DNA from: Diatrype stigma
Taxonomy: Eukaryota; Ascomycota; Sordariomycetes; Xylariales; Diatrypaceae
Length of the DNA: 64,000 nt
NCBI GenBank assembly: GCA_022225965.2
Contig: JAKJXP020000098.1
Location: 1-64,000 of the forward strand
Direction: 5' to 3'
Position numbers and translations under genes: made by a program. Within the stretch, counting starts at the first letter, position 1, and each line of letters begins with the position of its first letter. This document shows, in pieces, positions 25,981 to 36,979 of this stretch. The notes under the pieces are model-generated. The model saw only the letters and a list, made by a program, of their open reading frames with translations, made no database searches and was not told the DNA's origin.

Positions 25981-26275
25981 CCAGAAAGGGAGAATGCCAG
26001 GTATAAGTCGGAACCTTTTATTACGCAAGGCTGCTAATAATGTGCTTCGGATACGCCAACTGGTTGCTGGCCAAATAAACGCTAAAATCCGTTTTATGAC
26101 GTTTGTATATGCCTTTACTTTAACCCGATTCGGATATTGCAACCAATGCAACGCCACTGCAATTTGGTTACAGTTGCGCAACGGCAATCCACCAAATCCA
26201 AGGGGCTGGTTGCAGTTACTGCAATCCATCCACCAGAGGTCCTGATTGCAGTGGATTGCGTTGCGTGACACCCTG

Positions 26276-26283
26276 AGCATCTC
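26276..26283. repeat. hAT target-site duplication, right
   Basis: AGCATCTC, the partner of 18674-18681, immediately followed by resumed GH43 coding sequence. Confidence 0.75.
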
Positions 26284-26518
26284 GCCGATCGGTCCGTGGA
26301 CGGGTGATTTTGGAGGAGCGCTTAGTTCAGGGCACCAAGGGGACCGGTCACAACGCTGTGGTCTACGTTCCCGGCACGGATGACTGGCACATTGCGTATC
26401 ATAAGTTTGCTATCCCGAACAGAGGCGGGACTACACAACGGGAGACGTGTATTGATCGCGTTCACATTCGATCCATATACTGGGTTTATTACGAAGGTCG
26501 AGCCAACAATTTCTGGAG
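26276..26518 (+). pseudogene. GH43 glycoside hydrolase, C-terminal part (broken)
   Basis: Immediately after the second target duplication the frame reads VILEERLVQGTKGTGHN, then PGTDDWHIAYHKFAIPN and RETCIDRVHI. These are GH43 motifs (GTGHHSVV, PGTDEWYIVYHRFAIPN, HRETCIDR). Removing the insertion and one target copy keeps this frame continuous with the 18522-18673 fragment. The short stretch across the junction matches the family (ISPIGPWTG) only in a neighbouring frame, so two compensating single-base shifts surround it. The segment after ETCIDRVHI again changes frame (FDPYTGFITKVEPT in another frame), ending near 26518. Confidence 0.8.
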
Positions 26519-26795
26519 TTGGGGAACACATCATTGAATGACTACGCAAGGGGGGTAAATATGTTACGTTGTGACTTGTCACTGAGCACAGGTGCAGGAT
26601 ATACTTCATTATTTGATTTACGTTCCAAGCATACTTACAATGACCACGGTAAGTACATTCGTAGCAAAATTGTTTCTTGGGAGAATAAAGGGGAAGGGAA
26701 TGTTCCATGAACCACAATAGTTCCTGTCCCGATATTTAGCACACTTCAATTCTGGCAGTGGAACTCATCCTGCGTAGGTCATTGGACTAAGACTC
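26519..26795. other. Intergenic, nothing recognised
   Basis: Lies between the GH43 remnant and the 3' end of the J-domain gene. No domain, repeat or RNA motif was recognised. Confidence 0.5.
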
Positions 26796-27600
26796 CTACC
26801 CACTTACATTATGTTGAGGCCACTGTCTCATGAGCTGCGCAATTTGCCTGATGTGGGGATCTCTCAACTCTCTGCGTAAGCAGCGAATTATTGAGCTGGA
26901 AAGAGCATCAGCGAGTCTTGTCAGTCGCGAGGCGGCATCAACTTGTTCGAAGACAGAACTTAGCTCATCAGAAACCTTGCAGCACTCCTCGATTCGCTCC
27001 TCGATGCTGCAAAGTGGCTTATCCTTCAGGTTCTGGACCTTGGTCTTCAGTATCTGCAGTTGCGTAGCCATCGACTCTGTGCTCACTTTGGCCCTGTCCA
27101 TAGCGGCCCAAAAGTCACGGCTAGCCATCGGGATGGTGCCGCTCAGTGTGCGACCATTATTGGCTAACGACCAGCCAACTACCCCGATGCGCGCCAAATA
27201 CGCATCGATCTGGTGCAGCATATCTGCGCAGACGAGTTCGGGTGGAAGCTCCTCTTGGGATGGCGCCTTCGTGGATTGGTCGGAGCGCTGCCATTTGAAC
27301 GTTTCGAAACGTCGACGAAATGCGCTTCGACCGCCAAATTCGTCGAAGGCATTGTCAAGTCCCGGTCTGTCAGCCCCTATCTGCTTGTTGTATTCTCGCC
27401 GTCTATCGGGGTCGTAGAGGACTTCGTATGCTTCCACGATCTTGGCATACCTCTCATGGACACCGGTCCCCCATACCATGTCCGGATGTGTCTGGTAACA
27501 CAGCTTGCGAAAAGCCTTTTTGATTTTAGCCTGGTCAGCATCTTTGTCGACCCGCAACATAACTATCGTAATAGTCAGTTAGAACATCGGTTTGAGACAT
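26796..27600 (-). CDS. J-domain (DnaJ-type) protein with a disrupted 5' end
   Basis: The main frame (from ATG at 27560) reads MLRVDKDADQAKIKKAFRKL, then the HPD motif in YQTHPDM, then YAKIVEAYEVLYDPDRRREY, which are helices II-IV of a J domain. The remaining 180 residues are a charged, partly helical region of unknown role. A true J domain should start DYYDML. An upstream ATG at 27600 gives MSQTDVLTDYYD but in another frame, because four extra bases (AGTT) lie between GAT and ATG. Either the start is 27560 and helix I is partly lost, or a 4-bp insertion has broken the gene. J proteins stimulate Hsp70 ATPase through HPD, and that motif is intact. Confidence 0.7.
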
Positions 27601-27986
27601 TGTGAAGAAAGAAGCCTTTGTGATGGTAGACAGTCTGACAACGTACAATGTTGTCAACACTATATTATTCAATGCAGGACTGGAGTGCCAACAGGTATCT
27701 AACACTTCTATTTATATACTGGTCGTTATAACACAGCCTTTCTTTGGTCTGTTTGGCAGCGTTTGGCAAACACTGTTTGCTGGCTGATTCCAGGGACTAC
27801 TGGTAGAACAGATCCGTTGTTGCAGTATATGGGCAGGCTGAGTATATTCAATTTCGAAGAATTCAGTCAGTTTCGCAGGTACCGTCGCATGTTTATTCTC
27901 GGACATGAACATAGACTTACACATCGTATCATCACATGACATTATGTGGTGGCATGGACGGCCTTGGATGCGGAATAGTGCCGCTC
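27601..27986. promoter_or_regulatory. Upstream region of the J-domain gene
   Basis: Non-coding, shared with the MITE insertion between two divergently oriented genes. No specific site was recognised. Confidence 0.3.
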
Positions 27987-27988
27987 TA

Positions 27989-28170
27989 CGAAGGTAGGGG
28001 CCAAAAGTGAGCGAACGCCCCCCCTGTTACTTAACAGTGGGAATTGCATGAGTAAAGCACTGACTTTATTATGTATAGCTTGGATTCTGCGGGAACGTAC
28101 TGTAAATGGGTGGCTTGGCATACTGTAGGTCCGTGCAAAGGAGTTCGCTCACTTTTGGCCCCTACCTTCG
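27989..28170. mobile_element. 182-bp MITE with perfect 28-bp inverted repeats and TA duplication
   Basis: Bases 27989-28016 (starting CGAAGGTAGGGGCCAAAAGT) are exactly the reverse complement of 28143-28170. The unit is flanked by TA on both sides (27987-27988 and 28171-28172), the target preference of Tc1/mariner-type elements. The 126-bp interior encodes nothing. It lies between the divergent starts of the J-domain and GNAT genes. Confidence 0.85.
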
Positions 28171-28172
28171 TA

Positions 28173-28733
28173 TGCTTCTGGCTTCTGTCTAGGTGGAGGG
28201 ACGGAGCAGTTCCGCTCCGAATTTCCGTCTTTGGTAACCCCTTATATTAGTTAAGTGGACGTCTAGTTATTAGCTTAAAGGACCTTCACTTCGTCTTTCC
28301 CAGATACAGCCAGAAGAAGCCATTCCTAACCAAATGCATTGTCGGGATTGAAACAATACCATGTCTAAGTCAATTACCAAAGAAAGAGATTGTTATTGTC
28401 AAAGAAAATAGAAACCCGAACAGTTAACTTTCGCAACACATTGATTAAAAGTCCGGCTACACAACCCCTGGTCACCCCCACCACCCCGCCAAGCTGAAGC
28501 CAATCGACTACAAAAAGGGTATAGTGATGAATGTAGACGGCCCAATTGCATCGCTGTATCGAATTCGAACCCCTGGTAGCATCGTGGCGACAGCTGAAAG
28601 CTGAACCCCGGATAGGGATGCGCCCCAGTGAATTGCTCACTTCCTTGTCCGTGATTCTTAAGAACTCTTACATTTCTTGACACCTCCCATCATAGTGAAG
28701 ACTACTTGCTAGTCGATACGATACGCGCAGACG
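28173..28733. promoter_or_regulatory. Upstream region of the GNAT gene
   Basis: No convincing coding potential. Minus-strand frames between 28374 and 28895 show no known domain. A GGTTCGAATTC box at about 28560 (minus) lacks a tRNA fold. Confidence 0.3.
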
Positions 28734-29542
28734 ATGACCGCGAACAGCCCCGTCGAGGTTACGTCGGGGGGCAAAGGTGGGAGAGCTTCTTCGGCTACGT
28801 ATAAGTACAGACGCGCTGACTTGCGGCGATGCGATAATCAGAGCGCGTAGACAGAGCCGCTGACATCTTGGCCGCGGCTTTCGAGGAAGACCCAATATAC
28901 AGGTACTTCTTCCACGATGTCGCCGAGGCCAAGCGCCGGGAGGGCCGCCGCAAGGTCATAGGCGGCTTTGTGAAAGCCTCCGCGCTGAACGACGCAGAGG
29001 TGATCGAGGTTGCGGATTGGGGATCCTGCGGCGTCCTCGTGCCTCCGGGCAAGAAGGCAGAGAACCCTTTGACGCTCATACAAGCGGGTCTCATCCAGAT
29101 GATTGTCAGTGTGGGGTTAACGCGTTGCAAGGTATAGTCACATGATTACTTCCGAGCACGAGAACGGCGCCTTGCTTACTACCTTGCTTTCTAGCGCATG
29201 GTTTTCGACTACACGGGAACTGCCGAGGAGCTCAAGAATAAGGCGCTCTCGAAAGAAGAAAGCAAGGCGTACTGGTATGTCCTGCTGATGGGCACGGCGG
29301 CAGAACGACGGAATCAGGGGTTAGCAAGCAAGGTCCTTGCGTACATGCAGGAGAAAGCGCGTAGCGAAGGCCGCCCTCTCTGGCTCGAGGCTTCGAACCA
29401 GGATTCACGGCGCCTTTTTGCGAAAAACGGCTTCAAGGATGCAGGGGAGATTGTTCTAGGAAAGGGGATTGTGGACTCTGACGGTATCCCGAGAGAAGAC
29501 GGCGAAGGGGTAACAGCATGGGGGATGGTATGGCGGCCCTGA
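28734..29542 (+). CDS. GNAT-family N-acetyltransferase
   Basis: Three exons by splice logic: 28734-28798, 28855-29131, 29195-29542, giving 229 residues. The protein starts MTANSPVEV. The first intron (56 nt) joins ASSAT to AADILAAAFEEDPIYRYFF, a typical GNAT N-terminal helix. The last exon has YWYVLLMGTAAERRNQGLASKVL, the acetyl-CoA pyrophosphate-binding motif A (usually LxxLxVxPxxQGxGxG), then LWLEASNQDSRRLFAKNGF, the usual motif-B block. It probably acetylates a small amine in the cytosol; the substrate cannot be read from sequence. Intron 2 (29132-29194) has donor GTATAG and acceptor CTAG. The gene seems intact. Confidence 0.85.
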
Positions 29543-29723
29543 TATAACAAACGTTGTTCTATGCATAGTTATTTCACCAGCAAAATAAACAATACAAATC
29601 TGTGCAAAAGCCCAAACATCAAATTTCGCCAGTCAACTTCTCCCGGACTTGATAATGTGCAACGTACACGGCCCCTGAGCCTTTGGATGTTATGAGACTA
29701 TCAGGAACGTCAGCTCGCGGCCC

Positions 29724-30820
29724 CTATTCGCTTTGATACCGCCAGTTAAACCAGTAGAGTACAATCAGGCCCTTGATACAAGCAACGAACCACAGACTGG
29801 GCTGTACCGCTCCCGTGGCTTTTGACAGCCACCCACCACATATTGCGCCAGCAAGGGTGAGCACAAAGGCAATGGCTCTCCTGTTCCGCTTCACGTTTCT
29901 CTTCAGCGGTGCCAGGACGTTCTCGTCGCTCACGAGGTCACACAGTAGGCTCGTGATCACTACCGTTGGCACTTCGCCCATGCCCAGTCCTCGGCTGTTG
30001 ACGATCTGGCCTGCGGCTTGGAAGCTGAGCAACGCAATGGGGGCGAGTTCCGTGAAGTCAACATCGTTCGGGTCTCTCTGAGATGGATAACTGCCGTCAA
30101 TCACACCACCCTATGGCCAAAATCAGCGATTCGGTTAGCAGTAAGTATCCTGTTTCTTTTGGTGTGTTCTGGAAGCTCCGACTTCGACCACTTCTGTTTT
30201 CCTCTGAATGGGAGCTTGTGCATGGGTAAGTAGTCACTAACCTGTATCAACGCCGCGGCGGTGACGACGCAAAGTGTCTGTAGGGAAAACGAGATGATCA
30301 AAGTTCTCCGAAGACGTGCGCCGCCAACCAGCTTATGCAATCGCGAAAAGGAGAAGCATCCAATGACGAAGAATCCGATGGAGCAAAGAGAGCGGGCCCA
30401 TCCGAACGGCTTGTTGTTCTGTCCGGAAGTTCCTAGGGCGACGAACACAGTATTTCCTCAAGATCGCCAGCGATGTTAGAAATGACAAGTGCAAACTGAG
30501 TTTAGACTTGACTGCCTGGTGTAGTTTGTCTGAGCATACCTGTTTGCATGGAGACGAACGTGCCGTATGCTAGATGGTGTGTTAGCCCACGTCCGGTTCA
30601 ACTCTTCAAGACCATCCTCACCATTGTAAAGGGTGCCATCCGTGAGACCTGTAGCGAAACAGCAAGCTAATAAAGGGATTGACCCTAGGCTTGGGGCAAC
30701 TTCCTTAGAGAGCCGCTGGAGGAATGTCCCCGTACCGAAATGCTTCCCCGTGGTTTCTTCTTGTAAGTCTGCCGATTGAGTCACGCGTTTTTCTTCGTCT
30801 AATATAGTCTCCTGACCCAT
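29724..30820 (-). CDS. DUF1275 (YoaK-like) membrane protein
   Basis: Four exons: 30622-30820, 30540-30569 (30-nt microexon), 30242-30456, 29724-30110, giving 276 residues. Spliced sequence reads GLTDGTLYNAYGTFVSMQTGN, the characteristic DUF1275 block spanning both short introns. Later come LALLSFQAAGQIVNSRGLGMGEVPTVVITSLLCDL-type motifs. Several hydrophobic helices indicate an integral membrane protein with about six or seven segments. The family is widespread in bacteria and fungi, and a transport role is assumed but not established. ATG at 30820 is the first methionine in frame. Intron 3 is 131 nt. All splice phases fit and no lesions are seen. Confidence 0.85.
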
Positions 30821-31415
30821 TTCTGTAAGCCGTGGTAGTGAAAGCGCAGGGAAATGGTCTTCGTGTGGGGTATGATACACTATAAGGGGGGTAAACTCTG
30901 TAACAGGTAGAGAATGACAATGGCTTGCTACACGAGAGCGGGGAAGTATAGGACAGGCACTCTGAGGTTATAGGTGGTTTCTTTCTCGTTAGGCATGGGA
31001 GACTCGGTTTCTAGGTGAATCTTGGCTATTAAATAAGGACCTGCGTAGAAGCTTCATGATGACCAGACCTCGGCTCGTGTAGACCTTACGGAAAATGTCT
31101 CAATCTTGTCTTCATGCATATCATGCCTCAAGGGTTTGAATTTCCATCATGCAAGAGAAACTTTTCGGAGGTCATAGAACACCACTGGGCCGCAGAAAGT
31201 CGCCACAACCTTACCGTGGTGACAAGATGAGCGGTATTGACTCCCGGACCCCCACGACAACTGTCGTACCCCCACGATTGTCCCAGTGTTTTTGATTTGG
31301 CATATGAATATGCGGCGAATCTTGAATACTTTCCGGCTTGGTAGGTCTTCAAGGGGGCTGGCTGATATTGTAGCTCCTCAAACTTATAGGATTAGTTCGC
31401 CGTATTTCGCACCCC
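30821..31415. other. Intergenic, nothing recognised
   Basis: Upstream of the DUF1275 gene and downstream of the degenerate 31.4-32.0 kb frame. A minus-strand frame at 31128-31352 shows no known domain. Confidence 0.4.
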
Positions 31416-32051
31416 TTAGTCCGGATGGTAACCAAGATAGTTCAGAAACGGTCCGACTTGGTAACCAACGAAGTAATCAGTCCATATGTGCTGGAGAGGA
31501 GCACTTGGCGAAGCCACAGCCGTCATATAGATGTCGATGATTACTCCGTCTCCGGTTCTATCATGCTGGGGGATAGTAACGTAGCTACACATGAAGCCTA
31601 GCTTATCAAGCTCGCCTTGGAAACAGGTGATAAATACACGCTGATGCAATTCCATTGGTCAATTGTCGTAGCAAGCGGGAAATAATAACAGCCAAGAGAG
31701 TGTCTTTCGGAAGGTGTACCGTGTCGCATTGATAGCATTTTCGAGACCGAGGGGCTGCGGCGCCCATCCGAAGCCGGAGATGCTGAAATCGACATCAATC
31801 GGGACATAGGGGCTCTCCGGGCGGGTTGTCCGATAAATTGGGGCTGCCTGTAATGAACCACGTAAGCATCCGCCGTAGTGAATCATAGCCGTAAGCTCGT
31901 CGAAGCAAAGTCGATTGATTCTCGTCTCAGAATCGACTTTAGTCTTTGTTGCACCAAAATGGGCTATCGGTCTTGTGGCGGCCTGCACCCTTACCTCGAC
32001 GCCCTTTTCTCCTCCGTACGTGGCAAGTTCAGTTACCACTTTCGTCGCCAC
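31416..32051 (-). pseudogene. Unknown ORF with one in-frame TGA
   Basis: A single minus-strand frame of 212 codons is interrupted only by TGA at 31659-31661. Before it lies VPIDVDFSISGFGWAPQPL...FRKTLSWLLLFPACYDN, after it PMELHQRVFITCFQGELDKLGFMCSYV...GDGVIIDIYMT. Both sides look coding in composition, which suggests a gene with a nonsense mutation (CGA to TGA) or, less likely, readthrough. No ATG opens the frame (32051 is GTG), so a 5' exon may be missing. I do not recognise the family. Confidence 0.4.
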
Positions 32052-34810
32052 GTCTCACAATGAGACTCAGGTGCCCAGCCAGCTGCCCAGAAGGCCGCCA
32101 AGTTCAGCCAAGTCGGCCGAACTCCACGAGCGCCTATTGAGTTAGCACGTCAACACGCCTTTTTACAAACATGGAAAGATTTGCGTGTGGTGTTCCATAC
32201 GGTGTAGTCCGTATGCCACTATAACTTGGCGGCTCATGGGGACACTCACATACACGTCCTTACGAGGCTTGGGGTGGAACATAAAGCTTGGCAAGTTCTT
32301 GGTCCCAAGAATGCAGGCGGCAAGGCTGGACTCCGATTGGTGAACGGGTGGTAGTATACCGTTTGCAAGGCTAGGCACCAAGTGGGAGAATGTATGGCAG
32401 ATGATGCAAAAGCTAGTGGGTTTTGGATATTGTGGTGTAAGACACGTAGAACCAAACCAATTGGGTGCCGTTCGTTGATGATAGTCAACATTGGACACGG
32501 GACTGTATGGTAAAAACACGTTTTTGTGGTAGACATGGATGTTAACAGAAACATATAGAATCATCAGCAGACGTGGTCTACGGAACGTACCTACTCTAAT
32601 TACAGTTTAAAAATACAACGTCTTCTGGTTTGATAGGAAAGTCAAGAATCCTGGGAAACGAGCACCTGTCTAGTCCCCCAAATAACATATACGATGACGA
32701 TATCATTGCCAAATGCCAAAATGGTATGGTCTTTAGGACAGAGTATGGAACATACCGACTGCGTGAGTGGTTCTTCTACGTGAGCATGCTAGCGCCGATC
32801 TCCTTTCTTTTGATTCTACAACGGGGGTTATACCAGACCTCGGCAGCCAATGACACGCTTTCGTCAGTTCGGCCCGTGATCGACTGATATCCCGTAGGAA
32901 AGGAAGGAGAAAAGTGGTCTCATCGTTTTTCAAAAACAAGTACTAGCTGAACCTATGGGCATCCTCATGTTTATAGTCCCGGTGATGATACTCGATTCTG
33001 ATGACATCCATGTCACGTCTAGCACATCAATAGCGAAACCCTTGGCTTGATTGTGACTTCAGCTTGGAAGGGTGAAGATTGCTGAGCAGATCAAATCATA
33101 AGCCGGTGGGAAACATTGTCAGAGCATTGATTTCATATAGTAAGCCCCTTGCTGCCTTTCCTATAGCCAACTCTCCGTTTACAGAAGCTCTTACATGTGA
33201 AGTGCCACTAAGAAACCAGGCAGTATCCCGATCGCACCCCCCAAGCACTTTAATATGTAATGTCATGCAATCAATTGAAGTCACATTATGATAAACCTAT
33301 CATATTGATCCGTATCTTGCCCTTATGCATGTATCTAATGTGTAGTACGTGGCTGTGCAATTCTGTGGGCTGCACTCCCTGCAAATGTGGGTTTGCAGAT
33401 GCACGAAGTGTTGTAAGGCATTACGCGAATGTAACGTGTGAGGCTATCAGATGACTAATGAAAAGAAACTCCCTCCAAGCCACCTTTTTGTTGCATGGCA
33501 GTTATCAGGGGGTCATCATCAGCTGCGGCTCTTTGCGTGACGTCCCTTTAAGAAGTCTACAGATGGTAGTTGTAGGTATGAGGGATCGCTTTTGTATAGA
33601 TATGTGTTAAGCTCGACCAAGTTCTTACTGAGGCAGAGAATTTGTTACGAATTCATATTTAGAAGAATGACACGGACAAATGGAAAGGTAAATCATAAAA
33701 GATCAAGAAAAATCCACAGCAGTTTGGGATGGGAACGATACAACCGCCGCCAAGTCAAGCAAAGACGCCAATAGTTGGATATAGCCAAAACCTTCCCCAA
33801 AGTTGCAGACTTCGGTAAATGTGGGAAATTTGTAGTTGATATGTCACCCCGAAGCCTTTTCATTTCACTTTTACCCATGTCGAGCATATCACTAGAACTC
33901 CCCTTCGTTTCTAGACACCTTTGGTTGCCTAGAAGTGGCTTCTCGTGGGAGTTTGTAATACCCATTCTAGTCGAATTCCGTCATCAATACGGTAATATTG
34001 TCATTATGACAATGCATGGGGACAACCTATCAGTTGCTCACTATTCTTTATACAGTTGAAGATAGATATGTACATTTTCCAAGTCAGAAGCCATTGCATG
34101 ATCTACATGCTACCCCTATTTCAGCTCAAGATGCCATCAGCTGGTGAAGACGACATCACAAGTTTCAAGGCACCCTCAGCTTTGGAAAGACCCGAATTAC
34201 ATTTTATGTTCTAGTCTCAAGAATGTCTTACAATTATTCAAGGGGCATAAAGATCAGACCAGACTCTCGAGCCCGAGTTTTTCCGAGTGACCTGAGGATT
34301 ATCAGCAGCTCTGCAGTGGTATGGCTTGAGACCGTCGAAAGGGCTTTCTCCGGACCCTTGTTCTCATGCGCCATGATTTCAAGACTTGGGACATGATCAG
34401 CCCCATAGGCCAGATATTTTCAACAAGGGAATTTAGGCGTCTCCCAACTCGTACACCAAGCTCCGAGTAAAGTGACACGAAGAGCTATATTGGTTTCTTG
34501 GTCTCCGGTTGGCAAAACGATGATGTAGAGGTCATATGCGCCAAGGTCTCGGCCGTTGGTAGGTTGCTACCCCTTTAGACGCTCCTGACCTTGATCCAAA
34601 TCGTGTGATATAAAGATCACGTGTCACTCCAGATGCGTGGTGCATAGGTGCTACAAAGGAGTATAAATATTTGCTCAGTCCCAATTGATTGACGTCTTCA
34701 AGAGACAGGTGAAAGAACAACGTCTGTTTACAAGTCATCTTAACGACCACTTCGATTGTACCTACTTTATACCAGGCTACCTCAACCTGATAAAGGCACT
34801 TGTCATAGCA
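32052..34810. other. Long intergenic region, no gene supported
   Basis: Frames up to 133 codons occur on both strands, but none has a recognisable domain or consistent splice sites. A 7-bp-arm hairpin (CTGCAAA...TTTGCAG) lies near 33380. The last few hundred bases presumably hold the promoter of the lyase gene starting at 34811. Confidence 0.4.
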
Positions 34811-36346
34811 ATGTCTCCTTCCGCTATATACCCCGACAGTCCAGTCTCTGAGCCTGAAGTCCAATCCACCATGGTCCTCAAGACATCACCGGAGCTTGTA
34901 TCCGGACGGATCAACGAGCCCGCGAAACGTATGCCACTGGTGCATACAACTACGCTACTCGGAGATAGCAGTAGCACCGAGTCGTCTCCGGTCGAGGACG
35001 CCGTTAAGCCGTTGCCCGAAACTAAGCCCAACCCGGAGCTCCAGCTACGCCACGTCTCTGCCGGCGTCTTGGCACCGATGTCAGGGGCTAAGAAGCTCCG
35101 CAAGATGCTGCAGGAGACAGACGAACTCATCGTGTGCCCGGGCGTTTACGATGGGCTCTCAGCTCGCACAGCCATTGAGCTAGAGTTCAGCGCTATGTAC
35201 ATGGTGCGTTACGCATAGCTCCTAGCTATATATACAGATCATGCAGCAGCTTCGTGGAACCTCCACTAATGCAAAGGATCCCTTAGACTGGCGCAGGCAC
35301 AACTGCCTCCCGCCTCGGCCAACCGGATCTAGCGATCGCCCAGCTGCACGACATGCGTGACAATGCTGAGATGATCGCCAACCTTGATCCGTTTGGCCCG
35401 CCCCTTATAGCGGACATGGATACTGGCTACGGCGGTGAGTTGACTTGGGACACCGTCTAGGACTACTCGTCATGTCCATGATACATTATCTCCTGGCTGA
35501 TACAGACCCTAACTCCATTTCTTTCCAGGACCCATCATGGCAGCCCGCACTGTCGAGCAGTATATACGCGCAGGGGTAGCAGGGGCTCATTTAGAGGACC
35601 AGGTACGTGAGCTCTCAGGGGTTCAGCTTCTTCGAACACTTTTCCAAAAAGCCCACCACTCACCGGTAATCTTTGGCTGATTGTCGTGTATTCAACAGGT
35701 CCTCACGAAGCGATGTGGTCATCTCAGCGGTAAGAAGGTCGTGCCGCATGAGGAGTACATCTCGCGCATCCGAGCGGCACATGGGGCACGCGTAAGAATG
35801 CAGTCAGACTTCGTGCTGATAGCGCGTACGGATGCCCTCCAGTCCCTTGGATACGACGAGTGCATCTCCCGACTGCGAGCGGCCCGTGACGAAGGGGCCG
35901 ACGTCGGATTGCTGGAAGGTTTCGAGACCAAAGCCCAGGCGGCTCAGGCCGTGAAAGACTGTACGTTGTGTGGTCCCCCTTTCTCCCTAAAGCGTTGCTT
36001 CTCTTCCGTCGCTCCCCTCCCCCACTTTTTACTAACACCCCTTTTTTTTCTTATCGCAGTGGCGCCTTGGCCGTTGCTGCTCAACTCCGTGGAGAACGGG
36101 AAGAGCCCCGTCATCACAGTCGATGAAGCCCGCGAGATGGGCTTCCGCATCATCATCTTCAGCTTCGCGACGCTGGCGCCGGCGTACGTTGCCATTCGCC
36201 AGACCTTGTCTCTGCTGAAGAACAAGGGCATTGTTGGGACCCCAGACGAAATCACGCCAGTCAAGCTCTTCCAGGTTTGCGGACTCAAAGACAGCATGGA
36301 AGTCGACATGAAGGCGGGCGGTACCTCTTTTGCCAGTGGTGTGTGA
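34811..36346 (+). CDS. Isocitrate lyase/PEP-mutase-superfamily lyase (oxaloacetate hydrolase or methylisocitrate-lyase type)
   Basis: Five exons: 34811-35203, 35287-35434, 35529-35602, 35699-35960, 36060-36346, giving 387 residues. Exon 2 encodes TGAGTTASRLGQPDLAIA and ADMDTGYGG, the substrate-loop and metal-site blocks of the superfamily. Exons 3-4 give AHLEDQVLTKRCGHLSGK, the KRCGH catalytic signature with Cys near residue 211. Later come SDFVLIARTDALQSLGYDE and APWPLLLN. Such enzymes break or form C-C bonds next to carboxylates. Fungal members include oxaloacetate acetylhydrolase and dimethylmalate/methylisocitrate lyase-like proteins, and sequence alone does not decide between them. The 120-residue N-terminal extension is Pro/Ser-rich. 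A longer in-frame start at 34685 exists, but 34811 is better placed. Confidence 0.85.
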
Positions 36347-36979
36347 TTTCGTATTGCTATTTTATCCCCTTTTGTTATGCATTAACATTGTCCTCTTCTA
36401 TATTTATTCATTTCCTATCCATCATGTCAGTATTAGTCAACTACACGCAAGGATCGGTACAGGATCTGCACAGGGTTCTTTCGGTTATTTTCGGTGTTGG
36501 GAGCAGGGGGGGTGGTCTTTTCCCCTGATCCTTTTCGCCCTTTCGAGCTATTGCCAGGCAACATCTATTCATTGCTCATATTTGTATCTAGTTACTTTCA
36601 ACATCTAGTTAGCTTCAATTCCAAACCCCATAGATCTTCATATTCTGTAAACATCATTGGGAGTACCACGAGTCGCAGGCTAAGAGGGTAGTCGAAAAGG
36701 GGTAGTTGAAAAGGGGTACTAGTATCGCTTAGTCAGTGAAGTTCGCTTCTTGGCACAGCCTCACTGTGGCTGCGGCCGATGTTCTTAACCCGGGAATTCC
36801 CGCCACTGAAGTCTGAAGTCAAACCCAATCCCCTTCAACAACCAACTCAGCTTTCATCAATTCCAACTTACTCTTGTGTAATCATTCCCAGAATTAGAAT
36901 GCAAACACGTCGAAAGAGGTTAATGATATGATGATTCAGACTATCCTAGGTCCGGTAGTCGCGAACTGGTCAGCCCATA
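36347..36979. promoter_or_regulatory. Intergenic between lyase and transcription-factor genes
   Basis: Inspected on both strands for a missing zinc-cluster exon of the downstream regulator. No C-x2-C-x6-C coding segment was found. Confidence 0.35.

Larger units (their letters stand above)
18682..26275. mobile_element. Non-autonomous hAT-like DNA transposon, split by Copia
   Basis: The ends form imperfect terminal inverted repeats: left CAGGGCGTCACGCAACGCAA, right (reverse complement) CAGGGTGTCACGCAACGCAA. Flanking 8-bp direct repeats AGCACCTC (18674-18681) and AGCATCTC (26276-26283) differ by one transition. CAGGG termini, 8-bp duplications and many subterminal GCAAC/GTTGC repeats are typical of hAT elements. 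Without the internal Copia it is about 1.09 kb and encodes no recognisable transposase, so it would have needed an enzyme in trans. It sits inside a GH43 gene. Confidence 0.8.

Noticed and set aside
28550..28640. Possible tRNA on the minus strand (GGTTCGAATTC box)
   Set aside because: The flanking bases do not pair to form a T-stem or an acceptor stem, and no A box is at the right distance.
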